Made by a program: the position numbers and the translations under genes | NCBI GenBank assembly: GCA_017563195.1 | Contig: JAFXDO010000049.1 | Coordinates: forward strand, 1-33,343 | Length of the DNA stretch: 33,343 nucleotides | Source of the DNA: Clostridia bacterium | Lineage (GTDB): Bacteria; Bacillota; Clostridia; Oscillospirales; CAG-382 | Direction: 5' to 3' | Notes under the pieces: model-generated | Databases searched by the model: none | What the model was told of the DNA's origin: nothing | Seen by the model: the letters and a program-made list of their open reading frames with translations, nothing else | Shown: positions 7,272-15,409 of the stretch, piece after piece | Position numbering within the stretch: position 1 is the stretch's first letter | Layout: the number at the start of each line of letters is the position of its first letter

Positions 7272-8740
7272 TGACATTCACCGAAATACATATTTTCAAT
7301 AAACAGTCCTGCGAAGCAGTCGCTGTCGGCAAGCTCGACCACCTCGGTCATCTCTGCTATCGTCTCCGACTCAAATAAATAATTCTTGCTCAGCAGCGCC
7401 ATCGATGCACCGCCTATGGCGCCCTCGACAGCGTAATAGGGAAGCGATGCAAATCCCTTCGGAAGCAGACCGATAAGCTCGGCGTTATTTACGTTAAGCC
7501 CGCGTCCGAAGCTGCCCGTAACGTAAAGCCGCTTTATCGATTCGGGTGTAAGATTTGCGTGCTCGATAAGCGTGAGTATCCCCGCACAAACCGCCGATTT
7601 TGCAAGCTGAAGCTCGGCGATATCCTCAGGCTTCAGCGTGACTCCGTCAAAGCTCGGAATGGGCTTGATGACGCTTCCGTCAAATGCGACGTATTTGTTT
7701 TTCAAAAGATATGCAATCGCATCTATCAAGCCGCTTGCACATAATCCGCTCGCTTTTGCATTTTCATCGACCGTCGTGATGCTTATTTCGCCGTCAGCTT
7801 CGTCGATCTTGCATATCGCGCCGCCCCTTGCGGGCATACCGCAGCTGATGCTTGCGCCCTCGAATGCCGGTCCTGCAGGTGTCGAGCAGCCGTAAAGCCG
7901 CTTTCCGTCCCATAAAAAGCACTCGTTGTTAGTGCCGACGTCAAGCAATACTGCGGGCTCGTCGAAATCAAGCATGCCTGACTGTATAACCGATGCAATT
8001 GCGTCGCCGCCGATATACGCGTCTGCACATCTCATATAATATCTGTTGCCGATCATATTTCCGAAAAGCGACTTTGGAGTAAAGGGTGCAGTCGCAATGT
8101 CACTCGGGTCGAATCCTGCAAGAAAATGAAGCATTATCGTGTTTGCGGCGATGACGTAAAATTCTATTTCCTTTCCGAACCGTTTTGCGGAATCTGCCAA
8201 AGCACGGTTTATCATATCCGATAACGCTTTGTGCTTGTCGGAGCTTCCGTCGATCCTCGAAATAACGTCTGCGCCGTGTATTCTCTGAGGATTATCCGCG
8301 CTGTCGCCGAAGATAAGCTTACCGTCGGGGAGAGAAAAATATCTTAATGCGACCGTTGTCGTTCCGACGTCAACCGCGCAGGCAAAGCAGGGCTTGTCAC
8401 CGCTTATCGGGTCGGGCTTTACTCTTACGGATGAGTCGCCCTTGAAGTCGGGAGATACCGATTTGGGCACTGTGATGACGCAATCTCCGCTGACTTTTGC
8501 AAAGCAGGCAAGTCGGTATCCGAGCTTAAGCCTTTCACCGAGAGCGAGCGACTCGTCGTCATTCACATCCGAGGCGCATCCCTCGATAATGACGGCGCAA
8601 TTTCCGCATACTCCGCGTCCGTCGCAGGGCATATCGAACGAAAATCCGCTCTCTCGAATGATCGTCGAAACACTCGTTGTTTCAAAATATTCTTTTAAAA
8701 ATTCTTCCTGACCGCAACGCACACAAGCCTTAAAAGTCAT
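7268..8740 (-). CDS. RACo-like corrinoid-protein activator (2Fe-2S ferredoxin + ASKHA ATPase, DUF4445-type)
   Basis: A 490-residue protein of the family that uses ATP to drive reductive activation of cobalt in corrinoid-dependent methyltransferases. The N-terminus has a plant-type 2Fe-2S pattern: Cys39, Cys45, Cys48 (PCDGRGVCGNC) and Cys79 (RLACF). After a linker comes the ASKHA-type ATPase, with the phosphate-binding motif CAVDVGTTTVAL, then GADVISRI, LLDVGTNNECFLW, GPAFEGASISCGMPA and a late LYVTGSFGRGLN. The start at 8740 has GGAG eight bases upstream; an in-frame ATG at 8779 would leave no leader after the promoter. No corrinoid protein or methyltransferase gene lies in this window, so its client is encoded elsewhere. 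Confidence 0.88.
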   Translation of the reverse strand: MTFKACVRCGQEEFLKEYFETTSVSTIIRESGFSFDMPCDGRGVCGNCAVIIEGCASDVNDDESLALGERLKLGYRLACFAKVSGDCVITVPKSVSPDFKGDSSVRVKPDPISGDKPCFACAVDVGTTTVALRYFSLPDGKLIFGDSADNPQRIHGADVISRIDGSSDKHKALSDMINRALADSAKRFGKEIEFYVIAANTIMLHFLAGFDPSDIATAPFTPKSLFGNMIGNRYYMRCADAYIGGDAIASVIQSGMLDFDEPAVLLDVGTNNECFLWDGKRLYGCSTPAGPAFEGASISCGMPARGGAICKIDEADGEISITTVDENAKASGLCASGLIDAIAYLLKNKYVAFDGSVIKPIPSFDGVTLKPEDIAELQLAKSAVCAGILTLIEHANLTPESIKRLYVTGSFGRGLNVNNAELIGLLPKGFASLPYYAVEGAIGGASMALLSKNYLFESETIAEMTEVVELADSDCFAGLFIENMYFGECQ

Positions 8741-8769
8741 AATGAATGCTCCGATATATTGATAAAAAT

Positions 8770-8798
8770 ATTGTACCAAAGAGGCGACTGTTTGTCAA
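8770..8798 (-). promoter_or_regulatory. Sigma-A promoter of the RACo-like/APH operon
   Basis: On the minus strand TTGACA and TACAAT are separated by exactly 17 bases. The -10 box ends 29 bases before the start codon at 8740. It is back-to-back with the thyA promoter. Confidence 0.85.
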
Positions 8799-8816
8799 TT
8801 ACGCATTAAGCTTTCC

Positions 8817-8845
8817 TTGACAAAATTCATAGGCGGTGTTATTAT
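8817..8845 (+). promoter_or_regulatory. Sigma-A promoter of the thyA-dfrA operon
   Basis: TTGACA and TATTAT have a 17-base spacer and lie 31 bases before the thyA ATG. Confidence 0.85.
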
Positions 8846-8876
8846 ATATTTAAGAAAGAAAAAGCGAGGTAATGGT

Positions 8877-9707
8877 ATGAGCTCTGCTGACAAGTCATTC
8901 ATCGAAACCTGTAAGGATATAATCGAAAACGGCACTCCCGTTTTTGATGAGCGTGTGCGTCCGCGCTGGGAGGACGGCACCCCTGCGTACACTATAAAAA
9001 AGTTCGGTGTTGTAAACCGTTATGACCTTGAAAAGGAATTTCCGCTTCTCACCATCCGCCCTATCTCGCTCGAAAAGGCTGTTGACGAAATTCTTTGGAT
9101 CTGGCAGAAAAAGTCCAATAACGTAAACGACCTCAACAGTAAGATATGGGACGCCTGGGCTGACGAAAACGGCTCGATAGGCAAGGCGTACGGCTACCAA
9201 ATGGGAGTTAAGCATAAATATCGCGAGGGCGAATTTGATATGGTCGACCGCGTTTTGTATGACCTTAAGAATAACCCCTGCTCGCGTCGAATTATGACGA
9301 ATATGTACAATTTTCAGGATCTTTCCGAAATGGCGCTCTATCCCTGCGCGTATTCGATGACCTTTAACGTTGTCGACGGAAGACTCTGCGCGATACTAAA
9401 TCAGCGCTCGCAGGATATGCTTGCCGCAAACGCATGGAACGTCGCTCAGTATGCGGCTCTTGTAATGATGCTTGCGCAGGCGTCGGGCTTGAAGGCGGGC
9501 GAGCTTGTTCACGTTATTGCCGACGCGCATATCTACGACCGTCACATTCCCATCGTCAAGGAAATAATCGAACGCACTCCGTTCGATGCACCCAAGGTCA
9601 CGCTCGACCCGACGATCACCGATTTCTATGCCTTCACTCCCGAAAGCTTTAAGGTCGAAAACTACGTTCACGGCGAAAAGATCGGCAGATTCCCGGTTGC
9701 GGTATAG
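8877..9707 (+). CDS. thyA: Thymidylate synthase
   Basis: Converts dUMP and methylene-tetrahydrofolate to dTMP and dihydrofolate. The 276-residue protein carries the arginine pair of the phosphate site (CSRRIM), the catalytic cysteine Cys157 in LYPCAYS, the LNQRSQDM phosphate-binding motif, the NVAQYAAL folate-site helix and the HIYDRH motif that contacts the nucleotide. The ATG at 8877 is placed by GCGAGGT just upstream; an in-frame start further upstream would lie across the promoter. It is immediately followed by dihydrofolate reductase, which regenerates the tetrahydrofolate consumed by this reaction. Confidence 0.96.
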   Translation: MSSADKSFIETCKDIIENGTPVFDERVRPRWEDGTPAYTIKKFGVVNRYDLEKEFPLLTIRPISLEKAVDEILWIWQKKSNNVNDLNSKIWDAWADENGSIGKAYGYQMGVKHKYREGEFDMVDRVLYDLKNNPCSRRIMTNMYNFQDLSEMALYPCAYSMTFNVVDGRLCAILNQRSQDMLAANAWNVAQYAALVMMLAQASGLKAGELVHVIADAHIYDRHIPIVKEIIERTPFDAPKVTLDPTITDFYAFTPESFKVENYVHGEKIGRFPVAV

Positions 9708-9714
9708 GTGATAT

Positions 9715-10227
9715 ATGAAATTAGTTGTTGCAGTTGATAAAAATTGGGGCATCGGATATAAGGGCGAGCTGCTTGCACGCGTCCGTGCGGACCTGCGCAA
9801 TTTCCAAAGCATCACCAAGGGGCACACGGTCGTCCTCGGCTCGAAGACGCTTTCCACCTTTCCCGGCGGACGTACGCTGAAGGACAGAAAGAATATTATC
9901 CTTTCACGCCGTCCCGACTATCAGCCCGAAAACGCGATCGTTATGCACTCTGTCGACGAGGTCATAAGGTATGCCGAAAACAGTGATGAGGAGATATTCG
10001 TCATCGGCGGCGCTACCGTTTACGAGCAGCTTCTTCACTGCTGTGATACTGCGTTTGTAACCAAGTTCGATAAGTCGTTTGAATGCGATGCGTATTTTGA
10101 GAACCTCGATGAATCCCTCGAGTGGTATCTGTCCGACGTCGGTGAAGAGCAAACGACCGATCCCGAAACCGACAGCGAAGAGGGGATGACCTTCCGCTTT
10201 TGTACCTATAAGCGAGTAAATAAATGA
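9715..10227 (+). CDS. folA: Dihydrofolate reductase
   Basis: NADPH-dependent reduction of dihydrofolate to tetrahydrofolate. The 170 residues include the opening VVAVDKNWGIGYKGELL, the conserved acidic active-site residue Asp26 in RADLRNF, the NADPH-binding VLGSKTLSTFPGG and the late glycine motif FVIGGATVYEQLL. Length is typical of chromosomal DHFRs. It lies seven bases after thyA, and its stop overlaps the next ATG by four bases, so it is in the same transcription unit. Confidence 0.96.
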   Translation: MKLVVAVDKNWGIGYKGELLARVRADLRNFQSITKGHTVVLGSKTLSTFPGGRTLKDRKNIILSRRPDYQPENAIVMHSVDEVIRYAENSDEEIFVIGGATVYEQLLHCCDTAFVTKFDKSFECDAYFENLDESLEWYLSDVGEEQTTDPETDSEEGMTFRFCTYKRVNK

Positions 10228-10682
10228 ACGAAGTAATTATACGTGAATCAAAATACGAGGATCGCGAATCGGTCCATCGTCTTTTGCTCCTGATCGCCGA
10301 GCTTCACCGTAACGGAAGACCCGATATGTTTGGCGATCTCGTCAGTAAATACGACGTTAATCAGGTCGGTCAGCGCCTCTCTGCCGAGGATAACGGCGTG
10401 TTCGTCGCAGAGACCGACGGAAAAGTCGTCGGATACGTTTTCTGCGATATTATAAGCGAGGGCAACGGCTTGACGCTTTATATCGACGACCTTTGCGTTG
10501 ATCCCGAGTCGAGAAGCCACGGTATAGGAACAAAACTGCTCGACAGAGCGAAGGAATATGCCGAGGAGAAGAACTGCCAATGCGTGATGCTCAACGTCTG
10601 GGAATTCAATGAAAATGCCGTTGAGTTTTATAAAAAATACGGATTTAAAACACGTACCCGACATATGGAGATAATACTCTGA
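10224..10682 (+). CDS. GNAT-family N-acetyltransferase
   Basis: A 152-residue acyl-CoA-dependent acetyltransferase. The acetyl-CoA motif A is clear: YIDDLCVDPESRSHGIGTKLL (about residues 91-111) contains the R-x-x-G-x-G phosphate loop. The C-terminal motif VMLNVWEFNENAVEFYKKYGF is the usual motif B. Substrate cannot be read from sequence. It starts inside the dihydrofolate reductase stop (ATGA), so it is coupled to the folate genes, although a functional link is not evident. Confidence 0.92.
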   Translation: MNEVIIRESKYEDRESVHRLLLLIAELHRNGRPDMFGDLVSKYDVNQVGQRLSAEDNGVFVAETDGKVVGYVFCDIISEGNGLTLYIDDLCVDPESRSHGIGTKLLDRAKEYAEEKNCQCVMLNVWEFNENAVEFYKKYGFKTRTRHMEIIL

Positions 10683-10693
10683 AGGAGTACATA

Positions 10694-11119
10694 ATGAACA
10701 TAATGCGATTTTTGACCCCGAAAAGTAAGGTTGCCTTCCTTGAATCGGTTGCTACTGTGCGAAACGGGTTTGAAAAGATGACTTATCATAAATATCGCGC
10801 AATTCCCGTAATATCGCCCGACGGAATATACGTCGGCACAGTTACCGAGGGAGACCTGCTCCGCAGTATGCTCAGTAACGGCGGAAGCGATATGCGAGAG
10901 CATGAAAAGGTGTGTATAAAGGACGTTGTCCGTGAGGGATGGAACCCTGCGGTAAGCGTCACCTGTACCGTGGATCAGTTGTTTTCTCGTGTTGCCGAGC
11001 AGAATTTTGTGCCCGTCGTTGACGATAGGGGAGTATTTATCGGCATCGTTACCAGAAAGGCTGTAATAACCTTTTTGACCGACGTTTACGAAAGATCAAA
11101 GAACGGTAACAAGGCATGA
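10694..11119 (+). CDS. CBS domain pair protein
   Basis: A 141-residue stand-alone protein made of two CBS motifs, which in other proteins bind adenine nucleotides. The first spans about 20-62 (YRAIPVISPDGIYVGTVTEG, then DLLRSML), the second about 75-132 (FVPVVDDRGVFIGIVTRKAV). There is no attached enzymatic domain. A GGAG lies eight bases before the ATG, and the stop overlaps the lipoprotein start by four bases. It is probably a nucleotide-sensing accessory subunit with an unknown partner. Confidence 0.88.
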   Translation: MNIMRFLTPKSKVAFLESVATVRNGFEKMTYHKYRAIPVISPDGIYVGTVTEGDLLRSMLSNGGSDMREHEKVCIKDVVREGWNPAVSVTCTVDQLFSRVAEQNFVPVVDDRGVFIGIVTRKAVITFLTDVYERSKNGNKA

Positions 11120-12030
11120 AAAGATTTTTAAGTATTGCTCTTTGCTGTTTCCTGCTGCTCGCGTCCTGCGGAATCGAAGCAGACACCTCTTCGCAGAATG
11201 AAAGTGCAGGCGAAACGTCCACGGATGTCGACGTGACCGAGGGTGCAAAGAGAGTTATCAATTCTCTGAACTATAAGAATAACGGAAAAATGTCGGATAA
11301 CGACGGACCTGCCTTTGCGGTCTATTCAAAAAAAGGCTATAACGGCGCATCCGTGGTGGTGGATATCGCAGATTCCGAAATCAATACGCTCCTTCCCGAC
11401 GGACGCTACGTAAACGGATACTGCTTCCTCGGTCTGGACGTATATGACGGCAGCTATTGGACAAACTGTGCCGACGTCGGCTTGTGCTGGTCGGGCGAAA
11501 ACGGCGGCTGGCATATTTTCTATAATATCTACGAAACGCTTCACGAGGATATGCGCTCTTGGTATGAGTCGGGTAAGATGCTTCCGAAAAACGGAAGATA
11601 TCGACTGACGCTTACGGTGACGCGAAACGACTACGTAAAGCTTACCGTCGAAAGCCTTGACGGTCCCTTCAGAGATTCGGTGGAGCTTGCAGTCAAGGGT
11701 GCGCTTGCCGACGGCAGCAATACCTCGATGCTCTTCAACGTCGCTCTCGACTATCCACCAAATACCAAGCTCGACAGCAACGGCAATGCGTGCGAGGACT
11801 GGGCGGAAATAACCCTTGCAAACAGCGATAAGGGTCTGTATTTCAAAAAGCTTCACGCGACCGAGCTTACGCTTTTCAAAAAGGGCGAGCCGCTGGATTG
11901 GGAGGACGATCTCATCTCCTCTGTCGGCATCTGGCCCGATAAAACGGTAAAGGAATTCGATTATTATCCTACCGAGGTGTTCATTTTTGACGGTAAACAG
12001 TATTACGTAAATCTTGATATGAACAGATAA
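11116..12030 (+). CDS. Putative lipoprotein of unknown function
   Basis: A 304-residue exported protein with a lipoprotein signal peptide: basic start, hydrophobic core and lipobox LLASC (Cys18), then a serine/threonine/glutamate-rich tether to about residue 45. The mature domain is aromatic-rich and appears beta-rich (GYCFLGLDVYDGSYW, GGWHIFYNIY, GRYRLTLTVTRNDYVKLTV), which suggests a jelly-roll or carbohydrate-binding-like fold, but I recognise no family. It is the last gene of the thyA operon, overlapping the CBS gene by four bases and followed by a terminator. Confidence 0.8.
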   Translation: MKRFLSIALCCFLLLASCGIEADTSSQNESAGETSTDVDVTEGAKRVINSLNYKNNGKMSDNDGPAFAVYSKKGYNGASVVVDIADSEINTLLPDGRYVNGYCFLGLDVYDGSYWTNCADVGLCWSGENGGWHIFYNIYETLHEDMRSWYESGKMLPKNGRYRLTLTVTRNDYVKLTVESLDGPFRDSVELAVKGALADGSNTSMLFNVALDYPPNTKLDSNGNACEDWAEITLANSDKGLYFKKLHATELTLFKKGEPLDWEDDLISSVGIWPDKTVKEFDYYPTEVFIFDGKQYYVNLDMNR

Positions 12031-12033
12031 GAA

Positions 12034-12064
12034 AAAAGCCAACGGGATTTCCCGTTGGCTTTTA
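12034..12064. terminator. Bidirectional intrinsic terminator between converging operons
   Basis: AAAAGCCAACGGG and CCCGTTGGCTTTT form a 13-bp stem around an ATTT loop, with A and T runs on both sides. It lies between the stops of the lipoprotein (12030) and the minus-strand PepSY gene (12070), serving both. Confidence 0.93.
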
Positions 12065-12069
12065 TTAAT

Positions 12070-13176
12070 TCAGTCGTCGATTTCGCTGTTGTAGCGGATA
12101 ACGCTGCCGTCAACTGCGTCGATGTCATACTCGTAATCGCAGCCGTTGCAGGAAAATTCGATTTCGTACTTGACCTCGCCTTTGTCTCTGTCAAGCTCGA
12201 TCTCAAAGTCGTAAACGTCGGCTTCGCTTACGTTTGCGTGTGCGATAGCGGCAGCCTTGGCATCGTCGTAGGAGATAAGCTCGTCATCGGAGGGCATCGA
12301 GAAATCGGGAGCGGATGCGTGCTCGCCATCACGGTCGAAATTGAGTATCTCGCCGCTTACAGCGTCGATGTCGTAATCGTATTCATCGTAACCGTTGACA
12401 AATTCGATCTCGTATTCCTTCTTGCCGTCGTCGATTTCAAGCTTGATGCGAAGTCCCGAGATTTCTTCCTTGGAAAGCGATGCGTGCTCGAGAGCGATCG
12501 CCAATGCTGCGTCCTCGCCGATGCAGTCCTCGCCGGAAACTGCGCCTTCGTCGTCATCATCGTCATAATCATTGTCATCGTCGTCATCATAACGGTCGTC
12601 ATCGTCATCATCGTATTTTATGAACGAGGACTGCTCGTATTTGATGATAGAGCCGTCTTCTGCCGAAACGGTAACTTCATATTCCTTTTCGCCGTATACG
12701 AATTCGATCTCGTACTCAAGCCTTCCGTCTTCATCGTCGAGCTTGATTTCACAGTAGGTAAGGTCAGCCTCGGTGAGTGCCTCGAGCCCTGCCTTGGTGA
12801 GAGCCGCATTCAAAGCCGCATCTCTGCCGATATCGTTTTTGTTCACGTCAACCGCAACGTCAACGATCTCCTTTTCAACCTCCTTGACGTCTCCGGTCTC
12901 TGCATCGATGTCGACCTTGTACTTGTATCCGTCGTAAATGAATTCGACCTCGTACTTGTTGCCGTCGTCAAGCTCAACCGAAATGAAGGTTACATCCTCG
13001 TAGTTGATCTTCTGGGAGCCGGTGGAGTAGCGCTTTGCGGTATCCTCGGTGATGACCTCGGCACCGTTAGCCGCTTTGGTATATTCGGGAGCAACCGGCT
13101 CGTTCTTGCCGCAGCCTGCAATAAGCAGGGAAATCGCGAGCGCGGAAACAGTCAGTAATAAAGCATTCTTTTTCAT
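12070..13176 (-). CDS. Lipoprotein with four PepSY-type repeats and a poly-aspartate linker
   Basis: A 368-residue exported lipoprotein (lipobox LLIAGC, Cys22). The mature part consists of four related units with the PepSY pattern of a helical half (DAALAIALEHA, DAKAAAIAHANVSE) followed by a beta hairpin (YEIEFVYGEKEYEVTVSAEDGSII). Approximate positions are 55-105 (helical half reduced), 108-180, 215-280 and 295-368. Between units 2 and 3 is a tract of about 25 residues that is nearly all Asp with a few Tyr, Arg and Asn (about 188-212). PepSY domains are known as peptidase inhibitors and extracytoplasmic regulators. It lies downstream of a two-component system and has its own promoter bearing the motif shared with that system. 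The Asp tract could bind Ca2+, but that is inference. Confidence 0.9.
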   Translation of the reverse strand: MKKNALLLTVSALAISLLIAGCGKNEPVAPEYTKAANGAEVITEDTAKRYSTGSQKINYEDVTFISVELDDGNKYEVEFIYDGYKYKVDIDAETGDVKEVEKEIVDVAVDVNKNDIGRDAALNAALTKAGLEALTEADLTYCEIKLDDEDGRLEYEIEFVYGEKEYEVTVSAEDGSIIKYEQSSFIKYDDDDDDRYDDDDDNDYDDDDDEGAVSGEDCIGEDAALAIALEHASLSKEEISGLRIKLEIDDGKKEYEIEFVNGYDEYDYDIDAVSGEILNFDRDGEHASAPDFSMPSDDELISYDDAKAAAIAHANVSEADVYDFEIELDRDKGEVKYEIEFSCNGCDYEYDIDAVDGSVIRYNSEIDD

Positions 13177-13213
13177 AGGTCTTGTTCCTTTCGTTGTTTT
13201 AGTTTACGCCTTT

Positions 13214-13247
13214 ATTATATCCGCGAAAGATTAAAGTCTCATTAAGG
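13214..13247 (-). promoter_or_regulatory. Promoter of the PepSY lipoprotein gene with a tandem activator-type site
   Basis: On the minus strand there is a perfect TATAAT (13214-13219) but no recognisable -35 box. In its place lies the direct repeat CTTAAT-N5-TTTAAT (13230-13247), with 11-bp spacing as in OmpR/CiaR-type operators. The same motif occurs at the response-regulator promoter. Confidence 0.65.
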
Positions 13248-13297
13248 AACTTTAATTTTTAAAAAAATTCAAAAAAATCAAAATCAACCTGTAGAAT

Positions 13298-13325
13298 ATA
13301 AAAGCAGGCCGCATTCCGCGACCTG
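13298..13325 (-). terminator. Intrinsic terminator downstream of the histidine kinase gene
   Basis: On the minus strand CAGGTCGC, loop GGAAT, GCGGCCTG (one G-T wobble) is followed by CTTTTAT. It separates the kinase gene from the PepSY lipoprotein gene. Confidence 0.75.
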
Positions 13326-13329
13326 TTTA

Positions 13330-14682
13330 TTATAGATCCGCCAATGGCAAAACTACTGTGAATACAGACCCCTCGCCAAGAGTGCTTACGACAGAAATAT
13401 CGCCGTCGTGCGCGTTTGCGATGTACCTTGCAAGCGGGAGCCCGAGACCGTTCCCGCTGCTTCTCGATTCGTCTGCGCGGAAGAATCTGCCCCATATCTT
13501 TTCAAGATGCTCTTCGGAAATACCGATTCCGTTATCTTCGATATCACATACGGCGTTTCCGTTTTCGGACTTAAGCGTTACCTTAAGCTCTCCGCCGACT
13601 CTGCCGTACTTGATGCCGTTTTCGCATAGGTTGAGAAGCATTCGGATGAGCATCGTCGTGTCACCGTCGACAAATACGTCTTGCTCTATATCGGAGACGA
13701 CAATGATGTCCTTGTCCGAAGCAAGCTCGCCAGCCTGCTCGGTAACGCCCGAAACGATTTCACTCAGGTCAAGCCTTTCCTTGTTAACCTTTAAATGCCC
13801 CTTGTCAGCCCGTGAGAGCATCAGTAAGCAGGAAATAAGCCTAGACATTTCCTCTGCGGTTGCGTGTATCGATTCAAGCGATTTGCGTGCAACACCGATT
13901 GTTTCATCGGATTCGAGCGCCGCCTCGGCTTCCGAAATGATAACCGCCATAGGAGTTCGTAGCTCGTGCGACGCATCAGAGGTGAAGCGTTTTTCGTTTT
14001 CAAACGACTCCTGAAGTCGGTCGAGCATAAGATCGAACTCGTTTGCGAGCTTGTGTATCTCGTCGCCTCCGTCGGCAAGCCCTATTCGCTTCGTTAGATC
14101 CTGACCACTGTTAATCATTTCAGCAGAATCGGCGATCCTCTTGACCGGCTTGAATGCGCTTCTCGTTATCCAATAGCCGACGACTGCCGCAATCACGATA
14201 AGAATAGGGAAGGTGACGAGCGCAAGCTTGACTATCGCGGAAAACGCGTGCTCGCTTCCGCTTGCCGTCATAACTCCGCGTACCGTAACCATATATCCCT
14301 TGCCGACGTCTCGCGTCAGATCATATACGTACTGAGCCTGCTCACTCGAGCCGATGGTCTGCAGCTCGTCGCTCGAAAGCTTAAGCGATCTGTCAAAGCC
14401 TGTCGGTAAGCGGCCGTAAAGCAGCTTTCCGTCGCTGTCGTAAACCGCAATATATACGCCGTCGTTGTAATAATCGAGATCGTCGTCTATGTCAAGCCGA
14501 CCGAATCGGTAATCGATCTCCTTGAAGCTGTCGTCGACCGCATCGGTCAGCTTCAGCTTTGTTTCCTCGTATACAGTCCTTTCACTTGCGGAAATCAGGA
14601 AAAAGAGCATTGCCGCAAAAAGAATTATCATGATAAAGGTAAACCAGAAGGTCACCCTGAGCTTTATCGATATTCTCTTCAT
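13330..14682 (-). CDS. Sensor histidine kinase (HAMP-HisKA-HATPase)
   Basis: A 450-residue membrane kinase. TM1 spans about 12-31, an extracytoplasmic sensor of ~120 residues follows, and TM2 spans about 152-173. Then come HAMP (FKPVKRIADSAEMI), the HisKA dimerisation domain with phospho-acceptor His239 in DASHELRTP, and the catalytic domain with N box NLCENGIKYG, G1 DNGIGI and G2 GNGLGLPLA. The topology matches BaeS/CusS-like kinases partnered with OmpR-type regulators. Its ATG overlaps the regulator stop by four bases. The outer sensor domain has no recognised family; given the neighbour, PepSY lipoprotein control is possible. Confidence 0.96.
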   Translation of the reverse strand: MKRISIKLRVTFWFTFIMIILFAAMLFFLISASERTVYEETKLKLTDAVDDSFKEIDYRFGRLDIDDDLDYYNDGVYIAVYDSDGKLLYGRLPTGFDRSLKLSSDELQTIGSSEQAQYVYDLTRDVGKGYMVTVRGVMTASGSEHAFSAIVKLALVTFPILIVIAAVVGYWITRSAFKPVKRIADSAEMINSGQDLTKRIGLADGGDEIHKLANEFDLMLDRLQESFENEKRFTSDASHELRTPMAVIISEAEAALESDETIGVARKSLESIHATAEEMSRLISCLLMLSRADKGHLKVNKERLDLSEIVSGVTEQAGELASDKDIIVVSDIEQDVFVDGDTTMLIRMLLNLCENGIKYGRVGGELKVTLKSENGNAVCDIEDNGIGISEEHLEKIWGRFFRADESRSSGNGLGLPLARYIANAHDGDISVVSTLGEGSVFTVVLPLADL

Positions 14683-15353
14683 TCCGCCACCTTCAAAACG
14701 TATCCCGCACCGCGTACCGTGTGTATCAGCTTTGATTCAAAGCCGTCGTCGATCTTTCGACGCAGATACCTTATATAAACGTCAACTACGTTTGAGCCGC
14801 CCTCGTAATCGTAATTCCAAATGTGCCTGCTGATGCGCTCCCGCGAGAGCACCTTGCCCGAATTGCGGATTAGATATTCGAGAATATCAAACTCCTTGCT
14901 CGCAAGCTGTATTATTTTATCGCCTCGCTTGGCAGTTCGTGCATCGCAATCGACGGTGAGATCACCGACCGAAAACAGATTACTAACGTTGCCCGAGCTG
15001 CGCCTTATCATAACCCTTATGCGTGCGAGGAGCTCATCGGTAGCAAACGGCTTGACAAGATAATCGTCCGCGCCCGCGTCAAGCCCTGCGACCCTGTCGG
15101 AAATGCTGTCCTTTGCCGTCAGCAGGATAACCGGCGTTTTGTCCTTCTTCGCTCTGAGTGTACGAAGAACGTCGAGTCCGCTTTTGCCCGGGAGCATTAT
15201 ATCAAGCAGTATTGCATCATATTCGGCACCGCGCAGATAATCCTCGGCATCGTCGCCTCGAAGGCAGGGATCCACGCTGTAATGCTCATTTATCAGCGCC
15301 TGCGATATGAGTCGATTCAACGATTTTTCATCTTCAACGACGAGAATTCTCAT
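14679..15353 (-). CDS. OmpR-family response regulator
   Basis: A 224-residue two-component regulator. The receiver domain has the acidic pocket VVEDE and phosphorylation site Asp51 in ILLDIMLPGKSG. It also has the switch Thr in LLTAKDS and Lys in YLVKPF. The C-terminal winged helix has ASKEFDILEYLI and the recognition region NVVDVYIRYLRRKID, with the closing HTVRGAGYVL. The start at 15353 is set by GGAAGGAGTGA upstream; a longer in-frame start lacks this site. It is the first gene of a two-gene unit with the kinase. Confidence 0.97.
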   Translation of the reverse strand: MRILVVEDEKSLNRLISQALINEHYSVDPCLRGDDAEDYLRGAEYDAILLDIMLPGKSGLDVLRTLRAKKDKTPVILLTAKDSISDRVAGLDAGADDYLVKPFATDELLARIRVMIRRSSGNVSNLFSVGDLTVDCDARTAKRGDKIIQLASKEFDILEYLIRNSGKVLSRERISRHIWNYDYEGGSNVVDVYIRYLRRKIDDGFESKLIHTVRGAGYVLKVAE

Positions 15354-15391
15354 AATATCACTCCTTCCGATCATATGATACAACGAAAAAG

Positions 15392-15409
15392 GTTAAAGCT
15401 ACATTAAAA
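15392..15409 (-). promoter_or_regulatory. Putative response-regulator binding site over the RR transcription start
   Basis: On the minus strand TTTAAT-N5-TTTAAC, an 11-bp-spaced direct repeat, starts at the last base of the -10 box and covers the expected start site. The same pattern lies at 13230-13247. The position suggests autorepression. Confidence 0.5.

Noticed and set aside
12055-13158. A 367-codon plus-strand frame opposite the PepSY lipoprotein.
   Set aside because: Its Val/Ile/Asp-rich low-complexity product is the mirror of the Asp/Glu codons of the real gene, and the real gene has a lipoprotein signal and repeated domains.
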